The notes under the pieces: generated by a model
What the model was told of the DNA's origin: nothing
What the model saw: only the letters and a program-made list of their open reading frames with translations
Database searches by the model: none
Position numbers and translations under genes: made by a program
Shown here: piece after piece, positions 30,911 through 41,003 of the stretch
Layout of the letters: each line of letters begins with the position of its first letter
Numbering within the stretch: position 1 is the first letter of the stretch
NCBI RefSeq assembly: GCF_013344475.1
Contig: NZ_JABUOU010000009.1
Coordinates: forward strand, 124,001 to 188,000
Direction: 5' to 3'
DNA: 64,000 nt
Source: Martelella limonii
GTDB lineage: Bacteria > Pseudomonadota > Alphaproteobacteria > Rhizobiales > Rhizobiaceae

Positions 30911-33900
30911 TTACAATCCGGCCGGTCTTCTGAGGTCAAGCGTCAGCGGAAATTCCGGAGACGGCACCTCGTTGATGACCGCATAGCCCCCGGCTGTGTG
31001 GCCCGAGCCTTCGAACCGCGCCAGTCGGCGCGCCTCCGCCTCGTTTCCGTTGACCGGGAAGGTCTCATAATTGCGCCCGCCCGGATGCGCAACATGATAT
31101 ATGCACCCGCCCACCGATCTTGCCGACCATGTGTCGTAAATGTCAAATGTCAGCGGCGTGTTGACCGGCAGGACCGGGTGAAGGCCGGAGGCCGGCTGCC
31201 ACGCCTTGAAGCGCACGCCTGCAACCGAAACGCCGGACTTTTCGGTCGGCCTGAGCGGGACCTTGCGGCCGTTGCAGGTGACGATGTAGCGCTCCGGCGC
31301 CTTGGTTTCGAGAAGCACCTGCAGCCGCTCGACGGAGGAGTCGACGTAGCGCACGGTGCCGCCCGCGGCCCCCTGTTCGCCCATCACGTTCCACTGTTCG
31401 AGCGCCTGCCTGAGTTCCAGCCGGTTGCCCTCATATTCGACCTCGCCGACGAAGGGGAAGCGGAACTGGAGCTGCGCCTCGAACCATTCCGGCCTGAGCT
31501 CCAGCCCGTTTTCCTTAAGGTCCTGCAGCACATCCATGAAGTCCTGCCAGATGTAGTGCGGCAGCATGAAGCGGTCGGACAGCGCGGTGCCCCAGCGGAC
31601 GAACTTGCCCTCGAGCGGGTTCTTCCAGAACCGCGCCAGCAGCGCGCGCACCAGAAGCTGCTGGGCAAGGTTCATGCGCGCATTCGGCGGCATCTCGAAG
31701 CCGCGGAATTCGACCAAGCCCAGCCTGCCGGTCGGCCCGTCCGGCGAAAACAGCTTGTCGATGCAGATTTCCGCGCGGTGGGTGTTGCCGGTGACGTCGA
31801 TCAGAAGGTTGCGGAACAGGCGATCGACCATCCATGGCAACGGGGGCAGATAGCCCGACTGCGGATGCGGGATCTGCGCCATCGCGATCTCGAGTTCGTA
31901 GAGCGAGTCGTGGCGGGCCTCGTCGATGCGCGGGGCCTGCGAGGTCGGGCCGATGAAGAGGCTCGAGAACATGTAGGAGAGCGAGGGATGACGCTGCCAG
32001 TGCAGCACCACGCTCTTCAGGAGGTCTGGCCGGCGCAGGAACGGGCTGTCGCCGGGGTTGGCGCCGCCAACCACGACGTGGTTGCCGCCGCCGGTGCCGG
32101 TGTGGCGCCCGTCGATCATGAACTTGTCGGCGCCAAGACGGGTCAGCCGCGCTTCCTCGTAGATCGCTGTGGTGGTCTCGACGCATTCCTTCCAGTTGGC
32201 GGCCGGATGGATGTTGACCTCGATGACGCCCGGATCCGGCGCGACGCGGATCACGTTGATGCGCTCGTCATGCGGTGGCGGATAGCCCTCGATATGAACC
32301 GGCATGCCGACCTTTTCGGCAGCGCGTTCGGCAGAGGCGACGAGATCGAGATATTCCTCGAGGGTGACCGTCGGCGGCATGAACACGCAGAGCCTGCCAT
32401 CGCGCGGCTCGACGGAGATTGCGGTGCGCACGAAGCCGCCGATCGACGGGCCGGAGGAGGGGCGCGCCGGCTGGGCGCTTTCCTCGAACGGCTTGAAGCT
32501 TGCCTGCGGCAGCGGCCTTCCCTCATCATGCCGGAAATCCGGCAGCGGCTCGCGCTTTACCGACGGATCGAGCGGATTGATGAACGGATACTGCGCCTGC
32601 GGGATCCATGCCAGGGCATCGAGCGGCAGGCGGAAGCCGACCGGGCTGTCGCCGGGGATCAGGAAGATCCGGCCGCGCCTGGTGGTCCATTTTTCGGAAA
32701 CCCAGCGCAGGCCGGAAGCGCGGCCCTGCCAGGCCTGAACCGGCAGAACATAGCCGGTCGGCCGCGTCAGGCCGCGCTCGAACACCTTGGATATGCGCGC
32801 GCGGTCTTCCGCATTCTTCAGCTTCGAATTCGACGGGTCGACATTTTCCGGCAGATTGCCCTCGCGGATCATCCATTCGGCCGGGTCCTCGAAGGCGGGC
32901 GTCACCATGTCCGGGTTGATGTCGAGTTCGCTGGCAATTGCCTGCAGCAACCTGCCCGCGTCGTTTTCATCGACTTTGGTATCGGTCGTTTCCTCGGCGA
33001 CAAGGTCCTGGTTGTTCCAGATCGGAACCCCGTCCTTGCGCCAGTAGAGCGAGAAGGTCCAGCGCGGCAGGCTTTCGCCCGGATACCATTTGCCCTGGCC
33101 GTAATGCAGGAAGCCGCCCGGCGCGAAGCGTCCGCGCAGGCGCCGGATCAGCTCGTCGGCGAGCCCGCGCTTGGTGGGGCCGACAGCGCCCGTGTTCCAT
33201 TCGTCGGATTCGAAATCGTCGATCGAGACGAAGGTCGGTTCGCCGCCCATGGTGAGCCGCATGTCGGTCTCTTCGAGCAGCTTGTCGACCTTCTCGCCGA
33301 GCGCGTTCAGCGCCTCCCAGCTATCGTCGGAAAACGGCTTGGTGATGCGCGGATGCTCGGACACGCGCGAGATCGACATGTCGAAATCGAAGGAGGTTTC
33401 GGCCTTGCCCGAATAGCCGCCGGTGATCGGCGCTGCGTTGCGATAATGCGGGGTCGCGGCAAGCGGGATATGGCTTTCGCCGGTCAGAAGCCCAGAGGTC
33501 GCATCAAGTCCGATCCAGCCGGCGCCCGGCAGGAAGACCTCGGCCCAGGCGTGAAGGTCGGTGAAATCGTGATCGGTGCCGGAAGGCCCGTCGATCGCCT
33601 TCAGGTCCGGCTCGAGCTGGATCAGGTAGCCGGAAACGAAGCGGGCGGCGAGGCCCATATTGCGCAGGATCTGCACCAGAAGCCATGCAGAATCCCGGCA
33701 CGAACCGGACTTGCGCTCCAGCGTCTCTTCCGGCGTCTGCACGCCGGGCTCCATACGGATGATGTAGTTGACGTCGTTCTGGAGGCGCGCATTGATGCCG
33801 ACGATCAAATCGACTGTGCCCTGACCTTCAGAGAGGTCGAGCTTCTCCATATAGGCCTTCAGCAACGGCCCCATCGGCTCGGGCGTGCGATAGATCGACA

Positions 33901-34240
33901 GATCCTCGCGGATCGCCTCGTCATAGTCGAAGGGGTATTTGGTCGCCTGTTCCTCGACGAAGAAGTCGAACGGGTTATAGACCGTCATGTCGGCGACGAG
34001 ATCGACCTCGATCTTGAACTCGGTCACCGGGTCGGGAAAGACGAAACGAGCCTGGTAGTTGCCGTAAGGATCCTGCTGCAGATTGACGAAGTGATTTTCC
34101 GGCGTGACCTTCAGCGAATGGCTGATGACCTTGGTCTTCGAATGGGAGGCGGGTTTCAGTCTGATGATCTGAGGCCCGAGATTGACGGGGTTGTCGTATT
34201 TGTAATGGGTGAGGTGGTAAATTGCTGCTTTGATTGACAT
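30911..34240 (-). CDS. Transglutaminase / DUF2126 protein
   Basis: 1109-residue protein. The N-terminal region (about 1-300) is a transglutaminase-like protease domain with N-terminal beta segment, triad C181 (KSGSCRDSAW), H230 (TDLHAWAEVF) and D246 (WIGLDATSG). The remaining 800 residues form the DUF2126 domain, including RLTMGGEPTFVSIDDFESDEWN, WEALNALGEKVDKLLEE and IDGRHTGTGGGNHVVVGGA, the last a Gly/His-rich stretch that could bind a metal or nucleotide. DUF2126 has been related to glutamine-synthetase-like amidoligases in family studies, which would give a second ligase in the cluster. No signal peptide. The start is 114 bases past the ABC permease stop on the same strand. Confidence 0.9.
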   Translation of the reverse strand: MSIKAAIYHLTHYKYDNPVNLGPQIIRLKPASHSKTKVISHSLKVTPENHFVNLQQDPYGNYQARFVFPDPVTEFKIEVDLVADMTVYNPFDFFVEEQATKYPFDYDEAIREDLSIYRTPEPMGPLLKAYMEKLDLSEGQGTVDLIVGINARLQNDVNYIIRMEPGVQTPEETLERKSGSCRDSAWLLVQILRNMGLAARFVSGYLIQLEPDLKAIDGPSGTDHDFTDLHAWAEVFLPGAGWIGLDATSGLLTGESHIPLAATPHYRNAAPITGGYSGKAETSFDFDMSISRVSEHPRITKPFSDDSWEALNALGEKVDKLLEETDMRLTMGGEPTFVSIDDFESDEWNTGAVGPTKRGLADELIRRLRGRFAPGGFLHYGQGKWYPGESLPRWTFSLYWRKDGVPIWNNQDLVAEETTDTKVDENDAGRLLQAIASELDINPDMVTPAFEDPAEWMIREGNLPENVDPSNSKLKNAEDRARISKVFERGLTRPTGYVLPVQAWQGRASGLRWVSEKWTTRRGRIFLIPGDSPVGFRLPLDALAWIPQAQYPFINPLDPSVKREPLPDFRHDEGRPLPQASFKPFEESAQPARPSSGPSIGGFVRTAISVEPRDGRLCVFMPPTVTLEEYLDLVASAERAAEKVGMPVHIEGYPPPHDERINVIRVAPDPGVIEVNIHPAANWKECVETTTAIYEEARLTRLGADKFMIDGRHTGTGGGNHVVVGGANPGDSPFLRRPDLLKSVVLHWQRHPSLSYMFSSLFIGPTSQAPRIDEARHDSLYELEIAMAQIPHPQSGYLPPLPWMVDRLFRNLLIDVTGNTHRAEICIDKLFSPDGPTGRLGLVEFRGFEMPPNARMNLAQQLLVRALLARFWKNPLEGKFVRWGTALSDRFMLPHYIWQDFMDVLQDLKENGLELRPEWFEAQLQFRFPFVGEVEYEGNRLELRQALEQWNVMGEQGAAGGTVRYVDSSVERLQVLLETKAPERYIVTCNGRKVPLRPTEKSGVSVAGVRFKAWQPASGLHPVLPVNTPLTFDIYDTWSARSVGGCIYHVAHPGGRNYETFPVNGNEAEARRLARFEGSGHTAGGYAVINEVPSPEFPLTLDLRRPAGL

Positions 34241-34354
34241 AAAAGTCCTTGCGGCTCTGAGCCGTTCCCCTAATTATTGAGGGGAGTGTGGGCAAAGCTT
34301 CGCGAGAAAGCAAGCGGCTTTGAAACTTCAGGGCGAGATTTCGCAAGCCTGGCT

Positions 34355-35500
34355 TCAGTCCAGCGTCTGGTTGAAACGGGAAACCGCGATGACGATTGCC
34401 GCGAGCGCGATGACGGCAAGCATCAGGCTGTCGAAGCCCAGTACCGTGATGTCGGCACCCTTCAGCATGATGGCGCGCACGATCCGGATGTAATGGGTGA
34501 GCGGCAGTGCTTCACCCAGAAGCTGCGCCCACCGCGGCATGCCCTCGAAGGGAAACATGAAACCCGACAGGAGGATGCTCGGCAGGAAGAACAGCATCGA
34601 CATCTGTACCGCCTGCAACTGGTTCTGCGCGATTGTCGAGAAGGTGTAGCCGATCGACAGGTTGGTGACGACGAACAGCAGCGTCAGGCCGATCAGCGAC
34701 CAGGGATCGCCGAGGATCGGCACGCGGAAGACAAACAGGCCTGCGATGATGATCAGCGCCGCCTGAAACAGGCCGACAAACACATAGGGCATGATCTTGC
34801 CCATCATGATCTCGATCGGGCGGATCGGCATGGCGAGCAGGTTCTCCATCGTGCCGCGCTCGATTTCCCGCGTCACTGCAAGCGCGGTGAAGACCAGGAG
34901 CGTCATCGTCAGGATGGTTCCAAGCAGGCCCGGGATGATGTTGAAGGTCGACTTTCCGGCCGGATTGTAGCGCCGGTGGGTGACGAATTCGAAGGGTGGC
35001 GGCTGCTCGATGTCGATGCGGATATGCGGCAGGCCCTTCAGCGCCGAGGCGACGACGCCCGAAAGCGCGCCGAGCGCCGAGGAGGAGGCGACCGGATCGG
35101 TGGCGTCGGCAGCGACCAGAACCTGCGGGGTGTCGCCGCGCCGGAGATCGCGTTCGAAGTTCAGCGGAATCTCTACCACGAACAGCACGTCACCCGATTG
35201 CAGCAGCCGGTCCATGTCCCCGGCGCGCGTGACGACGGCCTCGATGTCGAAGAAATCGGTGTTTTCGAGGGCTGCCACCACGGCGCGCGCGGCGTCCGAG
35301 CTCTCGCCGAGCATCACGGCGGTCGGCAGGTGGTGAGGCGTGGTGTTGATTGCGAAGCCGAACAGCAGAAGCTGCATCAGCGGAAGGGTCACCATCATCA
35401 CCATGGTCAGCCGGTCGCGGACCATCTGGATGAACTCCTTGACGGTCATCGCCCAGAACCGGTGAAGGGCGGCGAAGCGGACAGGGTTCTCAGCCGTCAT
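34355..35500 (-). CDS. ABC-2 type transporter permease
   Basis: 381-residue membrane protein of the ABC-2 exporter family (YhhJ/YbhR type). One membrane span near the N terminus (LTMVMMVTLPLMQLLLFGFAI), a large periplasmic domain (about 55-180) and five spans in the C-terminal half, including the conserved TREIERGTMENLLAMPIRPIEIMMGK loop. The ATG at 35500 is preferred to one 7 codons earlier because GAAGGA lies upstream. It then overlaps the ATPase gene by 11 bases. With the ATPase and HlyD gene it forms a tripartite-like exporter of unknown substrate. Confidence 0.9.
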   Translation of the reverse strand: MTAENPVRFAALHRFWAMTVKEFIQMVRDRLTMVMMVTLPLMQLLLFGFAINTTPHHLPTAVMLGESSDAARAVVAALENTDFFDIEAVVTRAGDMDRLLQSGDVLFVVEIPLNFERDLRRGDTPQVLVAADATDPVASSSALGALSGVVASALKGLPHIRIDIEQPPPFEFVTHRRYNPAGKSTFNIIPGLLGTILTMTLLVFTALAVTREIERGTMENLLAMPIRPIEIMMGKIMPYVFVGLFQAALIIIAGLFVFRVPILGDPWSLIGLTLLFVVTNLSIGYTFSTIAQNQLQAVQMSMLFFLPSILLSGFMFPFEGMPRWAQLLGEALPLTHYIRIVRAIMLKGADITVLGFDSLMLAVIALAAIVIAVSRFNQTLD

Positions 35501-36419
35501 CGAAATTGTCCTTCGATGCATTCATGAGATGGATGAAGGCGTCCTCGAGCGTCGCCTCGCTGCGGCTGATCTTGGTTCTAGCCCGCGCGCGGTATGGCTC
35601 GACTGCGCGTTCGAGCGCCGCCTCGTCATGACCGCAGACATGGAGCGATGCGCCGAACGGGGCCACAAGGTCAACGCCCTCGGTCAGTTCAAGCGCTGTC
35701 TGCAACTGGTGAACGTCTGGACCGGTGATCAGATAGCTGTGAAGTCTGGATGCTGCCACCACATCATCGACCGTTCCGGTGACCACCAGCTTTCCATAGG
35801 CCATGTACGCGATCTCGTGGCAGCGCTCGGCCTCATCCATGTAGTGGGTGGACACGAGCACGGAGAGACCGTCTGCGGCAAGCGCATGGATCTCGGTCCA
35901 GAACTCGCGCCGCGCCTTGGGGTCGACGCCGGCGGTCGGCTCGTCGAGCAGCAGAAGGTCGGGGCCTGGAAGCGTGCAGGCGCCGAGCGCAAGCCGCTGT
36001 TTCCAGCCGCCGGAGAGATTGCCGGCCAGCTGTTTCTCGCGCCCGCCGAGCCCCAGCCGCTCGATGGCGTCCGATACCTTCTGGCGCGGGTTGGAAAGCC
36101 CATGGATGCGTGCGACGAAATCGAGGTTCTCGCGGATGGTGAGGTCCTGGTAGAGCGAGAACCGCTGGGTCATGTAGCCGACATGGCGGCGCAGACGTTC
36201 GCCTTCGCGGGTGATGTCATAGCCGAGGCATGTGCCCGAGCCGCTGTCGGGCGTCAGAAGCCCGCAGAGCATGCGGATGGTGGTCGTCTTTCCCGACCCG
36301 TTCGGCCCGAGAAAGCCATGGATCGCACCCTTTTTCACGCTCATGGTCAGATGATCGACGACGGTGCGGCCGCCAAAGCTCTTGGTGAGGTTTTCGACCG
36401 AGATGACGTTTTCGGTCAT
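35490..36419 (-). CDS. ABC transporter ATP-binding protein (exporter)
   Basis: 309-residue ABC ATPase. Walker A GPNGSGKTT near residue 38, signature LSGGWKQRLALG, Walker B LLLLDEPTAGVDP, and H-loop STHYMDEAERC, the pattern of drug or lipid exporters of the ABC-2 class. The C-terminal extension (about 225-309) ends with SRSEATLEDAFIHLM, as in DrrA/YbhF-like proteins. It overlaps the HlyD gene by 4 bases and the permease gene by 11. Confidence 0.94.
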   Translation of the reverse strand: MTENVISVENLTKSFGGRTVVDHLTMSVKKGAIHGFLGPNGSGKTTTIRMLCGLLTPDSGSGTCLGYDITREGERLRRHVGYMTQRFSLYQDLTIRENLDFVARIHGLSNPRQKVSDAIERLGLGGREKQLAGNLSGGWKQRLALGACTLPGPDLLLLDEPTAGVDPKARREFWTEIHALAADGLSVLVSTHYMDEAERCHEIAYMAYGKLVVTGTVDDVVAASRLHSYLITGPDVHQLQTALELTEGVDLVAPFGASLHVCGHDEAALERAVEPYRARARTKISRSEATLEDAFIHLMNASKDNFDDG

Positions 36420-37381
36420 TGGCCGCTCCCGGCTCTGACCGTGACCGGGAGGCCGACCGGCAGATCGCTGCGATCCTGCGGCATGGCCGTGACGCGGTAG
36501 ACCATCTTTGCCCGCTCTTCGAGCGAGAAGATTTCGGGCGGCGTGTATTCGGCGTCTATGGCGATGAAGTCCACCTTCGCGTCGCGGGGCGTGCAGCCGT
36601 CGCAGGTAAACGTGACCATGCCGCCGACGGCCAGTCCGGCGCGGTCCTTTTCCGGGACGAAAAATTCGACCTTCACATTTTCCGGCGGCAAGAGGGCGAC
36701 CACCGGCCGTCCGGCCGGCACGACTTCACCGCTGCGGTAATAGACCTCCTCCACGCTTCCCGCCGCAGGCGCTGCGACGCTTGCGAGCGCCAGAACGGCC
36801 CTGGCTGCGGCCGCGTCTGCTTTTGCGGCGGCGACCGCCTGCTCGGCCTCGGCAATCTGTTCCGGCCGCTGCGGCAGTTGACCGAGCGTGATCTGGGCAT
36901 CGATCTTGTCGAGTGCGGCGCGGGCGCGGGCATAGGCGCTGACGGCACTGTCGAGATCGGCCTTCGTGCCGGTCTGCTGGCGGTAGAGGTTCTTCGCGCG
37001 CTCAAGCGTCTCGCGGGTGTAGGTTTCCTCGGCTTCAGCCTGGCTGCGGGTCGCCTGCAACGCGTCGATCTCCTCCTTGCGGCTCTGGGGCGATTTCGCA
37101 AGGGCGAGGGCAGCTTCGGCGCGAGCAAGGTTTGCCTCGGCCGCCTGAAGCCTTGCCGCTTCGGCGTCGGCCTCGAAGGCAAACAGGGGTTCGCCAGGCT
37201 TTGCCGCATCGCCCTCGGCAACGGAGAGTTCCACGAGGCGGGCAGTGCCCGTGCCGCCGAGATAGAGCATTTCGCCCTCGACCCAGCCGAGCCAGCCTTT
37301 TTCCTGCTCAGGGCGGAATATGGAGATTGCAGCGCCAATCAAGGCCGAAAGAATGATGACGATTGCCACAAGCCTTTTCAT
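36416..37381 (-). CDS. HlyD-family periplasmic adaptor
   Basis: 321-residue membrane-fusion protein. One N-terminal membrane anchor (about 4-22), a split lipoyl domain, a long Ala/Glu-rich coiled coil (about 75-190) and a barrel domain with FFVPEKDRAGLAVGGMVTFTCDG. It contains two close cysteines (CDGC), a detail shared by YbhG-like adaptors. It would link the ABC exporter to the periplasm or an outer-membrane channel. Start and stop both overlap neighbours by 4 bases, so it is tightly coupled to tetR and the ATPase. Confidence 0.9.
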   Translation of the reverse strand: MKRLVAIVIILSALIGAAISIFRPEQEKGWLGWVEGEMLYLGGTGTARLVELSVAEGDAAKPGEPLFAFEADAEAARLQAAEANLARAEAALALAKSPQSRKEEIDALQATRSQAEAEETYTRETLERAKNLYRQQTGTKADLDSAVSAYARARAALDKIDAQITLGQLPQRPEQIAEAEQAVAAAKADAAAARAVLALASVAAPAAGSVEEVYYRSGEVVPAGRPVVALLPPENVKVEFFVPEKDRAGLAVGGMVTFTCDGCTPRDAKVDFIAIDAEYTPPEIFSLEERAKMVYRVTAMPQDRSDLPVGLPVTVRAGSGQ

Positions 37382-38004
37382 GATGCCTCTCCTTCCGCAG
37401 TGGTGAACAGCGACTCCAGAAAGAACGCGAAGGCGGCGTCGAGCTTGAACGGACCGAATTTCGAGAACAGGATGTTCCAGAGCACGGACATCACCACGGG
37501 CGCCATGACGAACTGGGGGACGTCGAGGACGGTGCGCGAACGCAACTCGCCCCGGCTTTCGGCGCGTTCGAGAATGCTTCTGATCAGTGCGATGCCCGGT
37601 TCGACGAGATCGCGGTAATATTGTTCGGTGACCGCCGGGAAGGCGCTCAGTTCCGTGATCATCAGTCGCAGAAGGTCTCGCTTGGGGGAATTCAGGATGT
37701 CCTGCTCCACGATCGCAAACAGGCTCGCTACCAGTGTGCGGGAGGGCAGGTCGGAGAGCGCGATCAGGTTTCGCGCCTGCGTGATCACCGGCCCGAGGTC
37801 GGTGTTGACCAGACCTGCAAACAGGCTCTCCTTGTCCTGGAAGTAGAGATAGACCGTGCCCTTGCCGATCCCGGCCCGGCGCGCAATGTCCTCGATGCGG
37901 GCGCTCGCGAAACCGCGCTCGGAAAACACCGAAAGCGCGGCGTCGAGAATGACGCGCCTGCGTTCTTGCGGCGGCATTGCCTTGCGCTTGGGAGGATTGG
38001 TCAT
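37378..38004 (-). CDS. TetR/AcrR-family regulator of the ABC exporter
   Basis: 208-residue repressor-type regulator. The N-terminal helix-turn-helix is clear (RRRVILDAALSVFSERGFASARIEDIARRAGIGKGTVYLYFQDKESLFAGL, about 15-65). The C-terminal ligand domain resembles the CecR/YbiH type that controls HlyD-ABC exporters. It is the first gene of the four-gene operon, with a perfect palindrome 17 bases upstream of its start, so negative autoregulation is likely. Confidence 0.92.
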   Translation of the reverse strand: MTNPPKRKAMPPQERRRVILDAALSVFSERGFASARIEDIARRAGIGKGTVYLYFQDKESLFAGLVNTDLGPVITQARNLIALSDLPSRTLVASLFAIVEQDILNSPKRDLLRLMITELSAFPAVTEQYYRDLVEPGIALIRSILERAESRGELRSRTVLDVPQFVMAPVVMSVLWNILFSKFGPFKLDAAFAFFLESLFTTAEGEAS

Positions 38005-38020
38005 GAGCAGGCCTTTAATG

Positions 38021-38044
38021 ATATGACTGACCAGTCAGTCATAT
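38021..38044. promoter_or_regulatory. TetR-type operator palindrome
   Basis: Perfect inverted repeat, arms ATATGACTGAC and GTCAGTCATAT (11 bp each) around a 2-base centre CA. It contains TGACTGACCAGTCAGTCA, the style of TetR/AcrR operators, and lies 17 bases upstream of the TetR gene start. Confidence 0.85.
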
Positions 38045-38368
38045 ACCAATCGCGTCTTGGATGCAATTGGTGATTCAGAAGTGATCGGGACGGTGCCGAT
38101 CCTTCCGTCGGTTGAGCCTAAAGTGTTGAAGAGAGCGCGCATATCCGACTTCGGTGCGCGCCCTGAACAAACATCTCTCACCGATCGATGCACTCCGGCG
38201 TGCGACACGATCGAAAGCGCCTGGTGTCGCACCGAACGCAGGCGCCGGGTGGCGGGCTTGCAGAAGGGGGCAAAAACGGCTAGGGCGCACGCGTATCGAC
38301 CGGCAGGCCAGCGGACCCGTTTCGCAGAGAACCCGCCGGGCCTGAAGCTTCTAGCAGGAAATACCCCA
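38045..38368. other. Intergenic region between tetR operator and TRAP binding-protein gene
   Basis: About 320 bases with no credible gene. It contains one 9-bp perfect inverted repeat, GTGCGACAC (38200-38208) and GTGTCGCAC (38224-38232), with a 15-base loop, in the upstream region of the TRAP gene. An open frame runs through from 38057 into the gene but the sequence lacks protein-like character. Confidence 0.45.
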
Positions 38369-39475
<1,107 letters not shown>

Positions 39476-39540
39476 TCGGGAAACGGTAGCGGATCCGGCC
39501 ATGCGCCCTGGCGCGCAGGCCATCCGATTGGCAGCGGATG

Positions 39541-39569
39541 AGGCCCGGGCGCAATCCCGGGCCTTTTTC
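39541..39569 (+). terminator. Rho-independent terminator after the TRAP binding-protein gene
   Basis: Perfect 9-bp stem AGGCCCGGG (39541-39549) and CCCGGGCCT (39556-39564), 6-base loop, followed by TTTTTC. It lies 66 bases past the stop. Confidence 0.93.
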
Positions 39570-39642
39570 ATGGAATTGACGCTTTCGCTGCAAATCCTTA
39601 AGCCGTTTGCAGCAAGACGTTAAAAATGGGGAATGCGAAGAC

Positions 39643-40863
39643 GTGACGGATCGGATTGTAATCGTTGGCGGCGGGCAGGGCGGTTTTGCCGTCGCCGCAA
39701 AGTTGCGTGCCCTGAAGGATCAGCGGCCGATTACCATGATCGGTGCCGAGCAGGTCGCGCCCTACCAGCGCCCGCCGCTTTCAAAGAAATACCTTCTGGG
39801 CGAGATGGCGTTCGAGCGGCTGCTGTTCCGGCCGGAGAGCTGGTACGCCGAAAACGACGTCGAACTGCATCTCGGCGGCTTCGTCGAACGGGTCGAGCGC
39901 GACAGCCGGCAGGTCGTGCTCCAGGATGGCTCGGCCGTCGAATACGGCACGCTCGTGCTGGCGACGGGGGCGACGCCCCGCACATTGCCCGAGGCGATCG
40001 GCGGCGATCTCGACGGCGTTTATGTGATGCGCGACAAGCATGATGCCGATCGTCTGGCGAAGGCCATGCGTCCGGGCGCCAAGCTACTGGTCGTGGGCGG
40101 CGGCTATGTCGGGCTGGAAGCGGCAGCGGTCGCCACCAAGTTCGAGGTCGGCGTGACCGTGATCGAGATGGCGGATCGTATCCTGAAGCGGGTCGCCGCA
40201 GCGGAAACGGCGGACATCATGCGCAGGATTCATGGCGCCCATGGCGTCGATATCCGTGAGAATTGCGGCCTGACGCGCCTTGAGGGTGAAGAGGGCCGGG
40301 TTACGAGGGCCGTCCTCGCCGATGGCAGCACGATCGATGTCGACATGGTCGTGGTCGGGATCGGGGTCACGCCCAATGATCAGCTTGCCAAGGAAGCAGG
40401 CCTTGCCGTTGGCAACGGCATCTCGGTAGACGCTTTCGGACGCACCTCGGATCCGCAGATCTTCGCGGTCGGCGATTGCACCGAGCTGCCTTTCCGCGGG
40501 AAAAATATCCGGCTGGAATCGGTCCCGAATGCCGTCGATCAGGGCGAGGCGGTTGCGGCTGTCATCGCGGGTTCGGAAGAACCCTATGTGCCTGAGCCAT
40601 GGTTCTGGTCCGACCAGTATGACGTGAAGCTGCAGATCGCGGGTTACAATGCCGGCTACGACCGCACGATAGTGCGCGCGGGCGCGCGCGAAGGTGCCGC
40701 CTCGGTCTGGTATTTCCTCGGTTCCGAACTCGTGGCCGTTGATGCCATCAACGATGCGCGCGCCTATGTCTGCGCAAAGAAGCTTCTTGCATCAGGGGTC
40801 AGCCCCGCGCCGGACGTCATCGCAAACCCTGAAACCGATCTGAAGGCGCTCGCCGCGCAGTGA
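39643..40863 (+). CDS. Ferredoxin reductase-like FAD/NAD oxidoreductase
   Basis: 406-residue flavoprotein of the rhodocoxin/putidaredoxin reductase type. FAD-binding motif IVIVGGGQGGFAVAAKLR at the N terminus, NAD-binding LLVVGGGYVGLEAAAVAT in the middle, and the flavin-contact FAVGDCTELP. The C-terminal domain includes WFWSDQYDVKLQIAG as in this family. A GTG start at 39643 with GGGGAA nine bases upstream gives the usual family length; a TTG 12 codons earlier is less likely. No ferredoxin or P450 gene is adjacent, so the electron acceptor is unknown. Confidence 0.9.
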   Translation: MTDRIVIVGGGQGGFAVAAKLRALKDQRPITMIGAEQVAPYQRPPLSKKYLLGEMAFERLLFRPESWYAENDVELHLGGFVERVERDSRQVVLQDGSAVEYGTLVLATGATPRTLPEAIGGDLDGVYVMRDKHDADRLAKAMRPGAKLLVVGGGYVGLEAAAVATKFEVGVTVIEMADRILKRVAAAETADIMRRIHGAHGVDIRENCGLTRLEGEEGRVTRAVLADGSTIDVDMVVVGIGVTPNDQLAKEAGLAVGNGISVDAFGRTSDPQIFAVGDCTELPFRGKNIRLESVPNAVDQGEAVAAVIAGSEEPYVPEPWFWSDQYDVKLQIAGYNAGYDRTIVRAGAREGAASVWYFLGSELVAVDAINDARAYVCAKKLLASGVSPAPDVIANPETDLKALAAQ

Positions 40864-40868
40864 GCCGC

Positions 40869-40897
40869 ATGTGACAACATCTGTGATGTTGTCACAT
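40869..40897. promoter_or_regulatory. Perfect 13-bp palindrome upstream of the LacI regulator
   Basis: Arms ATGTGACAACATC and GATGTTGTCACAT (13 bp each) around TGT. It begins 6 bases after the oxidoreductase stop and lies 106 bases before the LacI gene. AT/GC-mixed composition and absence of a U-run fit an operator better than a terminator. Binding by the adjacent LacI protein is inferred. Confidence 0.55.
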
Positions 40898-41003
40898 AAC
40901 GCGTTTGAAATTGCTGCAATCATGTGCAAAGTAGGATTGTGCTCCGGAAAACATAAAGAACCGACGGGCGCGTTTGCAACGATCAGGGGAACGGTGACGA
41001 TCC

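Noticed and set aside
30239-34237. A 1332-codon plus-strand frame
   Set aside because: Antisense to the DUF2126 gene and part of the ATP-grasp gene, both of which carry catalytic motifs on the minus strand.
39607-39642. TTG at 39607 as start of the ferredoxin reductase-like gene
   Set aside because: It adds 12 residues not typical of the family, while GTG at 39643 has GGGGAA upstream and gives the expected length.
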